Positions 46,028-54,326 of a DNA stretch of 64,000 nt are shown here, piece after piece. The first letter of the stretch is position 1; every line of letters begins with the position of its first letter. The translations under genes were made by a program, and so were the position numbers. This stretch comes from Pseudomonas sp. DTU_2021_1001937_2_SI_NGA_ILE_001 (GTDB lineage Bacteria > Pseudomonadota > Gammaproteobacteria > Pseudomonadales > Pseudomonadaceae): assembly GCF_032463525.1 (NCBI RefSeq), contig NZ_CP135971.1, positions 682,001 through 746,000 on the forward strand. The letters are read 5' to 3'. Below the pieces are notes generated by a model. The model was not told the DNA's origin. It was given only the letters and a program-made list of their open reading frames with translations, and did not search any database.

Positions 46028-46816
46028 ATGCCGCTGAGCAACGAAAAGCTCCAGGAATACCTGACCTTCGCCCACCAACTGGCCGACGCTTCTGGGCTGG
46101 CCATTCAGCCGTGGTTCCGCAGGCCACTGTCCGTCGAGGACAAGGGTGAGGCGCTGTTCGACCCGGTGACCGAGGGCGACAAGGCCGCTGAGCGGGCCAT
46201 GCGCGAACTGATCCAGGCGCGCTACCCAGCAGACGGCATTCTGGGTGAGGAAGAGGAGGCCGTGGCCGGCAGCAGTGGCCTGACCTGGGTACTCGACCCC
46301 ATCGATGGCACCCGCGCCTTCATCACCGGCCTGCCGCTGTGGGGCACCCTGATTGCCCTGAACGACGGCCAGCAACCCGTGCTGGGCATCATGAACCAGC
46401 CATTCACCCGTGAACGTTACGTCGGCACCCGCGAACAGGCCTGGTGCAACGGCGCGCCGCTGAAAACCCGCCGCTGTGCGAGCCTGGCCGAAGCGACCTT
46501 GATGGCCACCACCCCGGACATGTTCGATACCGCCCAGCGCCAGACCTTCGACCGGGTCGCCCGCCAGGCTCGCCTCATGCGCTGGGGTGGTGACTGCTAC
46601 GCGTACTGCATGTTGGCCTCCGGTTTCGTCGATGTGATCATCGAAGCCAGCCTGAAACCCTACGACGTGCAGGCGTTGATGCCGATCATCGAAGGTGCCG
46701 GCGGGGTGATGACCAGCTGGACCGGGGAAACCGCACAACACGGCGGCCCTGTGGTGGCCTGTGGTGATCCGGCGTTGCATGCCGAGGTCATCGAGTGGCT
46801 GTCTGGCCAGCGCTAA
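46028..46816 (+). CDS. hisN: Histidinol-phosphatase, inositol-monophosphatase type
   Basis: 262 residues of the IMPase superfamily: metal-binding Glu in LGEEEE, DPIDGTRAF (about 90-98) and the second Asp loop KPYDVQALMPIIEGAGG. Pseudomonads lack an HAD/PHP-type histidinol-phosphatase and use this HisN to convert histidinol phosphate to histidinol in histidine synthesis. The sequence pattern fits the HisN group better than SuhB or CysQ. ATG 46028 follows CACAGGA. It is a stand-alone gene. Confidence 0.82.
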   Translation: MPLSNEKLQEYLTFAHQLADASGLAIQPWFRRPLSVEDKGEALFDPVTEGDKAAERAMRELIQARYPADGILGEEEEAVAGSSGLTWVLDPIDGTRAFITGLPLWGTLIALNDGQQPVLGIMNQPFTRERYVGTREQAWCNGAPLKTRRCASLAEATLMATTPDMFDTAQRQTFDRVARQARLMRWGGDCYAYCMLASGFVDVIIEASLKPYDVQALMPIIEGAGGVMTSWTGETAQHGGPVVACGDPALHAEVIEWLSGQR

Positions 46817-46854
46817 GGCTGTCTTGTCACCCGGTAGGAGAGGCTTAGCCGCAA

Positions 46855-47218
46855 TACTGGTCAGTTAGACCGTTGGAGCTTGCTCGTGAACACCTCCCAA
46901 CTGATGTTAAAGCTGTTCCGGCCCCAGGTTTCGCCCTGGCGGGCGACCCACTTTGTTACGGCAAAGTGGGCAAACCACTGCTCCTGGTTTGGCCCCGCCT
47001 ACGGCGGGGTTCCCTCCTTCCGGCGCCATTCCAGGGGGCCGGCGCAATGGGCCGTCCCTGGCCCAGTGCGCCTAAGCCGGCTTCCCTGCCGGCTTACCCC
47101 CTTCCATGACACCTGCACTCGGCCTGCACCCAAGTCGCGTCTGGCGGTGTCTGTGAGAGCGGTGCTTGAAAAGCAAAAGCGACGCCAGATCAGGTTGCTT
47201 CGGTCTAACTGACCAGTA
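46855..47218. repeat. MITE-like element F: 18-bp terminal inverted repeats around a hairpin row
   Basis: TACTGGTCAGTTAGACCG (46855-46872) and its exact reverse complement (47201-47218) bound 364 bp. These ends equal the outer arms of the REPINs in the window. Inside are stacked hairpins: CCAGG/CCTGG (46924-46939), CCCACTTTG/CAAAGTGGG (46947-46970), CCCCGCC/GGCGGGG (46993-47009), GGCGCA-TGGGCC/GGCCCA-TGCGCC (47041-47072) and TAAGCCGGC/GCCGGCTTA (47073-47096). Two short ORFs across it are artefacts. The whole gap 46817-47552 contains only this element and REPIN G. Confidence 0.7.
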
Positions 47219-47231
47219 CTTGGCTTAGCCG

Positions 47232-47373
47232 CAATACTGGTCAGTTAAGCGCTTTGCGGCTTTGTGGGAGCGAGCTTGCTCGCGAAAGCGCCAGGAAATT
47301 CACTGCATCTGTTGTGAACATGCGGTCGCTTCGCGGCTGAAGCCGCTCCTACCCGCCTAACTGACCAGTATTG
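47232..47373. repeat. REPIN G with outer AATACTGGTCAGTTA arms
   Basis: Left arm CAATACTGGTCAGTTAAGCG, REP core (GGAGCGAGCTTGCTCGCGAA), spacer block (GAAATTCACTGCATCTGTTGTGAA region), inverted REP (CTTCGCGGCTGAAGCCGCTCC) and right arm GCCTAACTGACCAGTATTG. It begins 13 bp after element F ends, so the two are tandem. Best-preserved arms in the window. Confidence 0.88.
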
Positions 47374-47552
47374 AGCTTAACCGGGAAGCCATTCGCAGCG
47401 GAGGCCGGGCCTTACAGGTCGGTCATCGGGCGGCCTTGTGCCAGTACCCCCGTTGATCGGTGGACCGGGAAAAAATCCGAACGCGCCACCTCGCGATGCC
47501 TGTCGTAATCCTGCACGGCGGGTTTTCCGTCGCTGAGGCGAGGTGACGCAAC

Positions 47553-47774
47553 ATGGACATTTCGGTTTTCGTATGGGGCGGGGTACTCATTCTGGCGGCG
47601 CTGGACATCTGGGTCGCCAATAGCATCTGGCGCAGCGAGCAGCGCTCGGCGTCCAAGACCGGCTGGACGCTCATCGTGTTCCTGCTGCCGGTCATCGGTC
47701 TGGTGATCTGGGCACTCATGGGGCCGCGTGGAGTGGCCGAGCCGCCCAGCTCCGACACGCACAGCAAAGGCTGA
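47553..47774 (+). CDS. PLD-nuclease N-terminal-type small membrane protein
   Basis: 73 residues, two TM helices (about 4-24 and 36-57) with the short hinge NSIWRSEQRSASKTGW and the motif FLLPVIGLVIWALMGPR. This is the PLDc_N module found at the start of cardiolipin synthases, here alone. It has no catalytic HKD motif. GAGGTG precedes the ATG. Function unknown; it may sit beside phospholipid enzymes in the membrane. Confidence 0.78.
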   Translation: MDISVFVWGGVLILAALDIWVANSIWRSEQRSASKTGWTLIVFLLPVIGLVIWALMGPRGVAEPPSSDTHSKG

Positions 47775-47793
47775 GCGCGCCTGCTTGAGGGTG

Positions 47794-48027
47794 TCAGCCG
47801 CGCAAGGCGGCCATACGCCGGCTGACCGCCGAGGTGAAGACCCGCTCCAGCGTATCCAGCTCTGCCTGCGGCAGGGCTTTCACACAGCCCAGGGCGCGAG
47901 TGAAGCCTTCGGCCACGCCGGCCAGCTGGGACATCTCCAGCAGGCCGTTGGCGTTCTCCAGGTCGGCAAGAATCTGCACCGCCTCGGTCTTGATGGTTTC
48001 CGGAATCGACAGATGGGTGAGTGGCAT
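47794..48027 (-). CDS. Small helical protein, unknown function
   Basis: 77 residues from ATG 48027, which has AGGTGA five bases upstream. Mostly alpha-helical and acidic (PETIKTEAVQILADLENANGLLEMSQLAGVAEGF) with no membrane segment or Cys. It converges with the PLDc_N-type gene. I do not recognise the family. Similar short proteins are common in pseudomonads. Confidence 0.6.
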   Translation of the reverse strand: MPLTHLSIPETIKTEAVQILADLENANGLLEMSQLAGVAEGFTRALGCVKALPQAELDTLERVFTSAVSRRMAALRG

Positions 48028-48103
48028 GGAAGTCACCTGTGGCTGGGGCCTGAGTGCCCAGCCTAACAGTGAATGGGCATGCTCGACGATCTGTTGGCGT
48101 GAT

Positions 48104-49309
48104 TCAGGTCAACCGCAGGTCGTGACGCAGTGCTTCGCGATGCGCCGCACGTCCGGTCCCCATAGCCAACAGCGTGGCACTGCCCAGCAGTGCGGCGCTG
48201 AGTTCGAAAGTCGGCCGGTAGCCACCGGCGTCGAAGACCCACCCGCCGACGGTGGCGCCCAGGGTAATCGCCAACTGCACCACTGCAACCATCAGCCCGC
48301 CACCTGCCTCGGCGTCGTCGGGCAGGGTCCTGGCCAGCCATGTCCACCAGCCTGCCGGCGCAGCCGTCGCCACCGCTCCCCACAGGCCGAGCAGTACTGC
48401 CGTGGCGACCAGCGAATGCCCGAAGCACACCAGCGCCAGTGCCAGCAGTGACATCAGCAAGGCAATGGCCGCCAGCGTGCGGTACAGACCCCTATGCAGC
48501 CAGCGCTCGACCAGTAGAGTGCCTGCCAGGCCGGTAACGCCGAGAATCAGCAGCATCAATGACAGCAGGCTGTCATGCACGCCGGTCACGTTCTCCAGAA
48601 ACGGCCGCAGGTAGGTGAACAGCGTGAACTGGCCCATGAAGAACAGGTCGACCGCCGTCATACCCAGCGCGACGGGAGCCTTGCCCAGCAGCGCCAATGG
48701 GCGGGTAGCCGCGGCACGTGAAGTGGCGGGCAGGCGTGGCAGGCTGAACTGCAGCCAGACCCATGCCAGGACCGCCACCGGCACGATGCAGAAGAAGGCG
48801 CCCCGCCAGCCGATCAGCCCGCCCAGGAAACTCCCCAGCGGTGCGGCAATCACCGTCGCCAGGGCATTGCCACCGTTGACGATGGCCAGTGCCCGAGGAA
48901 CCCGGTGGCTTGGCACCAGTTGCAAGGCGGTGGCGGCCGACAGAGACCAGAAGCCGCCGATGACCACGCCGAGCAGCGCCCGGCCAAGCATGAACAACAT
49001 GAAGCCGGGCGCCAGGGCCACCAGCGTGCCGGAAAGCACCATCAGCAGTACTAGGGCCAGCAACAGAGGCTTGCGTGCGACACGCGCGGCGATAGCGGCG
49101 GTCAGCAAGCTGCTGACCAGGGCGAATAGGCCGGAGACGGCGATGCCCTGGCCGGCCCGGCCCTCGCTGATGCCCAGTTCCTGCGCGATCGGGGTCAGCA
49201 GGCTGACCGGCATGAATTCCGAGGCAACCAGTGCGAAAGCGACAAGAGAGAGGGCGAGCACAGCGCTCCACGATGCGCTCGGCTTGGCCGAGGAGGGTGA
49301 TACAACCAT
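48104..49309 (-). CDS. MFS efflux transporter (DHA1, NepI-like)
   Basis: 401 residues with 12 predicted TM helices; the N-terminal LVAFALVASEFMPVSLLTPI and GLFALVSSLLTA segments are typical of the drug:H+ antiporter-1/AraJ-NepI group. Likely exports a small molecule (purine nucleoside, sugar or drug). It is first of a minus-strand block read with an alpha/beta hydrolase and an alcohol dehydrogenase, but 65 bp separates it from the next gene. No clear ribosome site for ATG 49309. Confidence 0.85.
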   Translation of the reverse strand: MVVSPSSAKPSASWSAVLALSLVAFALVASEFMPVSLLTPIAQELGISEGRAGQGIAVSGLFALVSSLLTAAIAARVARKPLLLALVLLMVLSGTLVALAPGFMLFMLGRALLGVVIGGFWSLSAATALQLVPSHRVPRALAIVNGGNALATVIAAPLGSFLGGLIGWRGAFFCIVPVAVLAWVWLQFSLPRLPATSRAAATRPLALLGKAPVALGMTAVDLFFMGQFTLFTYLRPFLENVTGVHDSLLSLMLLILGVTGLAGTLLVERWLHRGLYRTLAAIALLMSLLALALVCFGHSLVATAVLLGLWGAVATAAPAGWWTWLARTLPDDAEAGGGLMVAVVQLAITLGATVGGWVFDAGGYRPTFELSAALLGSATLLAMGTGRAAHREALRHDLRLT

Positions 49310-49373
49310 GAGGTGCGTTCGAGTCCTGTCGTCCGATCAGCGCCGTGGGGCGGCGCTGACATGAGTTTATGGA

Positions 49374-50390
49374 TCATTGCAGATGGGTCAGGAAGAACTG
49401 GCCGAGCCTGTCGAAGGGAATCAGCGGGACGCGGTCGTACAGGTCCACATGACCGGCGCCGGGAATCACCAGCAGTTCCTTGGGTTGCGCGGCGCGCTGA
49501 TAGGCGTCTTCGCTGAACTCGCGTGAATGTGCTTCAGCGCCGGTGATCAACAGCAGGGGGCGGGGTGAAATCGTCTCGATATCGTTGAACGGATAGAAGT
49601 TCATGAACTTCACGTTACTGGTCAACGTCGGCATGGTGGTGGTCTGTGACGAGGCGCCGGGCGGAGTGACCTCACCCCTTGGCGTGCGGTAGAAATCATA
49701 GAACTCATCAGCGACCGGTTGCCCCGTACGTTGCAGCGGCGTACCACTGGTGTACTTGAGAGGTGCCCCCTGGAATTCGGCGTAGCGCTGCCGGGCGGCA
49801 TCGCGCAGGATCTGCTGGCGTTGCTCAGCGCCGATGGCATGGCGCAAGCCGTTGCGGTTGGCAGCGCCCATGTCGTACATGCTCACTGTGGCGATGGCTT
49901 TCAGGCGCGGGTCGATCTTCGCCGCAGCGATGGCGAAACTGCCGCTGCCGCAGATCCCGATCACCCCGATGCGTTCGGGATTCACGAACGAGCGGGTGCC
50001 AAGGAAATCCACGGCAGCGCTGAAGTCTTCGACATACAGGTCGGGCAGCACGGCATTGCGTGGCTGGCCAGCGCTCTGGCCCCAGAACGACAGGTCAAGT
50101 GACAGGGTGACAAAGCCGCGTTCAGCCATTTTCGTGGCATACAGGTTGGCGCTCTGTTCCTTCACTGCGCCCATCGGGTGGCCAACGATGATGGCGGCGT
50201 TCTTCGCCTGCGTGTTCAGCTCCTTGGGACGGAACAGGTTACCGGCCACCTGCATGCCGTACTGGTTGGCGAAGCTGACCTTCTCCATGGTCACCTTGTC
50301 GCTCTGGTAGAAATTGTCCGCACCCTCGGGAGCGGCGCTGGCCATGCCCGAGGCGATCAGCAGTCCGGCAGCCATCAGCAATCTTTTCAT
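49374..50390 (-). CDS. Exported alpha/beta hydrolase (dienelactone hydrolase-like)
   Basis: 338 residues. Sec signal peptide (about 1-19, MASA-A). Alpha/beta hydrolase core with the nucleophile region GVIGICGSGSFAIAAA, an acid near LLITGAEAHSREF and a His in PGAGHVDLYD. The nucleophile looks like Cys/Ser in ICGSG, as in dienelactone hydrolase relatives; YcjY-like proteins share this form. GGAGA precedes ATG 50390. It lies 15 bp after the alcohol dehydrogenase gene, so the two are cotranscribed. Substrate unknown. Confidence 0.82.
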   Translation of the reverse strand: MKRLLMAAGLLIASGMASAAPEGADNFYQSDKVTMEKVSFANQYGMQVAGNLFRPKELNTQAKNAAIIVGHPMGAVKEQSANLYATKMAERGFVTLSLDLSFWGQSAGQPRNAVLPDLYVEDFSAAVDFLGTRSFVNPERIGVIGICGSGSFAIAAAKIDPRLKAIATVSMYDMGAANRNGLRHAIGAEQRQQILRDAARQRYAEFQGAPLKYTSGTPLQRTGQPVADEFYDFYRTPRGEVTPPGASSQTTTMPTLTSNVKFMNFYPFNDIETISPRPLLLITGAEAHSREFSEDAYQRAAQPKELLVIPGAGHVDLYDRVPLIPFDRLGQFFLTHLQ

Positions 50391-50405
50391 GGTCAATCTC
50401 CGCAG

Positions 50406-51455
50406 TCAGGAAGCCAGCGTGGCGTTATCGATGACGAAACGGTATTGCACATCGCCAGCGAGCATGCGTTCGAAGGCCTGGTTGATCTGCCCGGCCGTGA
50501 TCAGTTCGATGTCGGCGACGATGCCGTGCTCGGCGCAGAAATCCAGCATCTCCTGGGTTTCGCGGATGCCGCCGATCATCGAACCACTGATGGCGCGGCG
50601 TTTGGTGATCAGGTTGAACACGTCTGGCGAGGGGTGCGCCGATGCGGGCGCGCCAACCAGGGTCATGCAGGCGTCGCGCTTGAGCAGAACCAGCAGCGCG
50701 TCGAGGTCATGAGGAGCGGCGACGGTATTGAGGATCAGGTCGAAACTGCGCAGGTGTGCGAGCATTTCCTGAGGGTTGCGGGTCACCACCACGTCATCGG
50801 CGCCGAGCTGTCGCGCCGCTTCGCGCTTGGATTCGGACGTCGTGAAGGCCACTACGTGAGCGCCCAGCGCACGGGCCAGTTTGATCCCCATGTGCCCCAG
50901 CCCGCCGATGCCGACGATGCCGACTTTCTTGCCTGGCCCGATGTTCCAGCGACGCAAGGGCGACCAGGTGGTGATACCGGCGCACAGCAACGGTGCTACG
51001 GCAGCCAGTTGCGCCTCGCCATGGCGAATGCGCAGGACGTAGTGGGCATCTACGACGATCCGTTGCGAGTAGCCTCCCAAGGTATGCCCCGGGGTGTCGG
51101 TCGTCGGGAAGTTGTAGGTGCCGACCATGCCGTCACAGTAGTTTTCCAGGTCTTCGGCGCAGTCTGCGCAATGACGACAACTGTCGACGATGCAGCCGAC
51201 GCCGACCAGGTCGCCCACGCGCAAGCCGCTCACCGAGGCGCCGAGGGCGCTGACCCTGCCGACGATCTCGTGACCCGGCACACAGGGATAGTGGGTGCCT
51301 GCCCACTCGCCGCGTGCCTGATGCAGGTCGGAGTGGCAGACGCCACAGAAGGCGATGTCGATCTGCACGTCATGCGCGCCCGGCGTGCGGCGGCTGATCT
51401 GCAGAGGAACGAGTGGCTGGTCGGCTGCGTGGGCACCATAGGCATGAATGATCAT
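50406..51455 (-). CDS. Zinc-dependent aldehyde reductase/alcohol dehydrogenase (YahK-like)
   Basis: 349-residue medium-chain dehydrogenase. Catalytic zinc ligands Cys40 (CGVCHSD) and His62 (GHE); structural zinc Cys cluster in CRHCADCAEDLENYC; NAD(P)-binding GIGGLGHMGIKLA. YahK-type enzymes reduce aldehydes with NADPH. The start (ATG 51455) faces an AraC gene 173 bp away, which probably responds to the aldehyde. Cotranscribed with the exported hydrolase. Confidence 0.9.
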   Translation of the reverse strand: MIIHAYGAHAADQPLVPLQISRRTPGAHDVQIDIAFCGVCHSDLHQARGEWAGTHYPCVPGHEIVGRVSALGASVSGLRVGDLVGVGCIVDSCRHCADCAEDLENYCDGMVGTYNFPTTDTPGHTLGGYSQRIVVDAHYVLRIRHGEAQLAAVAPLLCAGITTWSPLRRWNIGPGKKVGIVGIGGLGHMGIKLARALGAHVVAFTTSESKREAARQLGADDVVVTRNPQEMLAHLRSFDLILNTVAAPHDLDALLVLLKRDACMTLVGAPASAHPSPDVFNLITKRRAISGSMIGGIRETQEMLDFCAEHGIVADIELITAGQINQAFERMLAGDVQYRFVIDNATLAS

Positions 51456-51628
51456 GCAGGTTTCTCCGATAGGGTGGATGTGCCGACCATCTTTTCCCGA
51501 GCGGGCTGCGCCGGGTTAGCGTGATTCGCTGTTTTTCTTGCCTGATCCGCTGAAGCGGGTGAATTTCGGTAGGAGTGACGGCCTTGGCGCAATATCCTCG
51601 CCGGCAGCCCCTTGAGACAGGCCCTTGC

Positions 51629-52534
51629 ATGACAGAACTCGCCGCTACATTGACCGACCTGATCACCCGGCAGATTGACCGTACGGGCGATTTCCCCACG
51701 CTGATCGATGGGCTCGGCCTGTACCGCCGCGACGCGCCGACACCGCCGGTGGTCTGCATGGTGCCGCCGAGCCTCGTGGTGGTCGCCCAAGGGGCGAAGC
51801 GTATGTGGGCGGGGGATGAAGGATTCGACTACGACCCGGACCGTTTTCTGGTGACCTCGCTGGACATGCCTGCCAACTCCGAGGTGATCCAGGCCAGCCA
51901 CCAGGCGCCTTGCCTGGGCGTGGTGTTGAAGCTCGACCTGCGCATGCTGGCCGAGTTGATTGCGCTTGGTCATCCGCTGGCTCCCCAGGCGCGTTCGACG
52001 GGCAAGGGGGTGGGCATCGGCACGCTGAGCGACGCCTTGCGCGAGCCATTAGTACGCCTGTTGCGCCTGCTCGACGAGCCCGAAGCCATCGCGGTGTTGG
52101 CGCCGATGATCCAGCGCGAGCTGCATTATCGGCTGCTGTGCAGCGACCAGGCCGCCAAGTTGCGGCAGATCGTCAGTGTCGACAGTCAGGGCTACCGCAT
52201 TGCCCGGGCCATCGACTGGCTGAAACTCAACTTCGCCGAGCCGCTGCGTGTCGAGGAGCTGGCCGCACGCGTGCAGATGAGCGCACCGAGCTTTCATCAT
52301 CATTTTCGCCAGCTCACCGCCATGAGCCCCCTGCAGTACCAGAAGTGGCTGCGTCTTACCGAGGCGCGGCGGCTGATGCTCAACGAACAACTCGACGTGT
52401 CCAGTGCTGCCTATCGGGTCGGCTACGAGAGTCCTTCACAGTTCAGCCGTGAATACGGTCGGCTGTTCGGTAGTTCGCCGAAACGCGACATCATGGCCCT
52501 GCGTGGTCAGGCTGCGGGGCTCATGGAGGCCTGA
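51629..52534 (+). CDS. AraC-family regulator (YqhC-like)
   Basis: 301 residues: AraC_N-type ligand domain (about 20-170; PPSLVVVAQGAKRMWAG, DYDPDRFLVTSLDMP) and a C-terminal double HTH (LRVEELAARVQMSAPSFHHHFRQL; VSSAAYRVGYESPSQFSREYGR). YqhC of E. coli, with the same architecture, activates an aldehyde-reductase gene, matching the divergent YahK-type gene. ATG 51629 is taken. Its last 28 bp overlap the converging nhaA end. Confidence 0.87.
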   Translation: MTELAATLTDLITRQIDRTGDFPTLIDGLGLYRRDAPTPPVVCMVPPSLVVVAQGAKRMWAGDEGFDYDPDRFLVTSLDMPANSEVIQASHQAPCLGVVLKLDLRMLAELIALGHPLAPQARSTGKGVGIGTLSDALREPLVRLLRLLDEPEAIAVLAPMIQRELHYRLLCSDQAAKLRQIVSVDSQGYRIARAIDWLKLNFAEPLRVEELAARVQMSAPSFHHHFRQLTAMSPLQYQKWLRLTEARRLMLNEQLDVSSAAYRVGYESPSQFSREYGRLFGSSPKRDIMALRGQAAGLMEA

Positions 52535-53721
52535 GCCTCGCGTCTTGCCGCCAGGCGCAACACCGCGCAGGCCAGCAGCGCCGACACCAGCGAGCCCAGC
52601 AGGATGCCGAGCTTGGCCTGTTCGACCCAGGCCGGATGCTGCGGATAGGCCAGGGCGCTGATGAACAGGCTCATGGTGAAGCCGATACCGCATAGCATCG
52701 ACATGCCATACAGCTGCGTCCAGCTGGCGCCCTCGGGACAGCGGGCCAGCCCGGTCTTGACGGCCAGCCATACGCCAGCGAACACGCCGAGCTGCTTGCC
52801 GAGCAACAACCCGAGGGCGATGCCCAGCGGCAGCGGCTGCAGGGCGTCTGCCAGGCTCAGCCCGTGGAACGACACGCCGGCGTTGGCAAAGCCGAACAAC
52901 GGCACGATCAACAGCGCACTCCACGGCGCCAGGCCATGCTCCAGGCGCACCAGCGGGCTCTGCTCGGCAGCTGGCCGGTGGGGAATCAGCAGCGCGCCGA
53001 CCACGCCCGCGACGGTCGCGTGCACACCCGAGAGCAGAGTGAAATACCAGAGCACCACACACCCGAGCAGGTAGGGCCACAGGCGTGTGACACCCAGGCG
53101 GTTGAGCGCCAGCAGACCGCCCAGGGTCAGAGCCGATGCCCCCAGTGCCGCGAGGTCCAGGCTGCTGGTGTAGAACACCGCGATGATCAGCACTGCGCCC
53201 AGATCGTCAAGGATCGCCACCGATACCAACAGCAGTTTCAACGAGGCGGGCGCGTGACGGCCCAGCAGGGCCAGCACGCCCATGGCGAAAGCAATGTCGG
53301 TGGCCGCAGGTATGGCCCAACCATCGCTTAGCCCGGCCTGGCCGGCGGTCATGCCGAGAAAGATCAGTGCGGGCAGCAGCATGCCAAGCAGCGCGGGCAG
53401 TGCCGGCAGGCGGCGCTGTTCCCAGGTCGCCAGGCGGCCGTCGAGCAACTCGCGTTTGATCTCCAGGCCCACCAGCAGGAAGAACAGCGCCATCAGACCG
53501 TCGTTGATCCACAGGTGCACGGTCATGGGGCCGAGTTTGTCGCTCAGGGTCGGCCCCAGCTGGGCATGCAGCAGGTGTTCATAGCCGTCTGCCCAGGGGC
53601 TGTTGGCGATGAGGATCGCCAGGGCGGCGGCGAGCATCAGCAGTACGCCCGCGCTGGCCTCGCTGTGCAACAGGCGGTGGAGGATGGATTTGACGGGCCG
53701 GCTGGCCTGGGGTGCAGTCAT
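52507..53721 (-). CDS. nhaA: Na+/H+ antiporter NhaA
   Basis: 404 residues with about 12 TM helices. Family hallmarks: FFLLVGLEIKRELL in TM2, IPAATDIAFAMGVLALLG and the VAILDDLGAVLIIAVFY helix with paired Asp for Na+/H+ binding, and FANAGVSF. Exchanges sodium for protons, giving salt and alkaline tolerance. ATG 53721 has GAGGAC upstream and overlaps the stop of a 59-codon ORF (ATGA). The end overlaps the converging AraC gene by 28 bp. Confidence 0.93.
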   Translation of the reverse strand: MTAPQASRPVKSILHRLLHSEASAGVLLMLAAALAILIANSPWADGYEHLLHAQLGPTLSDKLGPMTVHLWINDGLMALFFLLVGLEIKRELLDGRLATWEQRRLPALPALLGMLLPALIFLGMTAGQAGLSDGWAIPAATDIAFAMGVLALLGRHAPASLKLLLVSVAILDDLGAVLIIAVFYTSSLDLAALGASALTLGGLLALNRLGVTRLWPYLLGCVVLWYFTLLSGVHATVAGVVGALLIPHRPAAEQSPLVRLEHGLAPWSALLIVPLFGFANAGVSFHGLSLADALQPLPLGIALGLLLGKQLGVFAGVWLAVKTGLARCPEGASWTQLYGMSMLCGIGFTMSLFISALAYPQHPAWVEQAKLGILLGSLVSALLACAVLRLAARREAQASMSPAA

Positions 53722-53897
53722 GCAGAAGTCCTCGGGCAGGAGCGAACCGCCACAGGCAGGACCGCAGCCGGGCGAACACGTCGCGCAGCGCGGCCAATAC
53801 CAGAGGCAGGCGCAAAGAAAGACAAGGCGTGGAGGCGGGGCGCATTCGAAGGCTGAATGCAGGGTGCGGTAAGGCACGCAAGCGCGGCGTGGAACAT
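53718..53897 (-). CDS. Candidate leader ORF upstream of nhaA
   Basis: 59 codons, ATG 53897 with GAGG eight bases upstream; ends in an ATGA overlap with the nhaA start. The product (MFHAALACLTAPCIQPSNAP...) has no domain and is rich in Ala, Arg, Cys and Pro. It could be a translated leader that couples or attenuates nhaA translation, or a chance ORF in GC-rich DNA. The gap from 53898 to 54326 contains otherwise only a small ORF (54096-54188) and presumed promoters. Confidence 0.3.
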   Translation of the reverse strand: MFHAALACLTAPCIQPSNAPRLHALSFFAPASGIGRAARRVRPAAVLPVAVRSCPRTSA

Positions 53898-54095
53898 GCT
53901 GAAAACCTCGGAAAACAAATGAATGTTCTCCGTATTCGGGATGGCTCCCGGGCGCACGCAGCACACGCCAGACGCGAATGTTAACAAAGCACAGGCATTT
54001 CCAGGCGTGTCGATCTGCTTCCGAATATTTCACCGGGAGGAGGTTGTGCGGGGGCTATGCAGGTCAATGGAGCGTTCTGATTTAGGCAACAACAA

Positions 54096-54188
54096 ATGAA
54101 TTCCGCAATATTGGAGTGGCTGCTGGTGCTGGCCATACTGGCCTCACGCCTGGCCGGGTTCGCTGAAAACGGACACGGGCGTCGCTGA
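54096..54188 (+). CDS. Candidate 30-residue membrane peptide
   Basis: ATG 54096 with AGG nine bases upstream. Encodes MNSAILEWLLVLAILASRLA and then GFAENGHGRR. It has one TM helix and a basic tail, the usual form of a small membrane regulator. Its stop precedes the DUF3100 start by 138 bp. It could be chance, but the hydrophobic block and ribosome site are suggestive. Confidence 0.3.
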   Translation: MNSAILEWLLVLAILASRLAGFAENGHGRR

Positions 54189-54326
54189 TAACAATCCGCT
54201 CGCCAACCGCGAGCCGCCATGCCCGTCATGGATTTTCCATCTGCCCTGGGTGCCGACAGGCACTTCCTGAAAACAAGACAACTATTGGGCCACCGGCAAC
54301 GGTGCCCAGCAGGCGAGGGGATTCAC

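Noticed and set aside
46873..47212. Two short ORFs within element F
   Set aside because: They cross a row of hairpins bounded by inverted repeats; there is no ribosome site and the composition fits repeat DNA.
53722..54033. Long N-terminal extension of NhaA to 54033
   Set aside because: It is Cys/Pro/Arg-rich and unlike NhaA; the ATG at 53721 gives the normal length.
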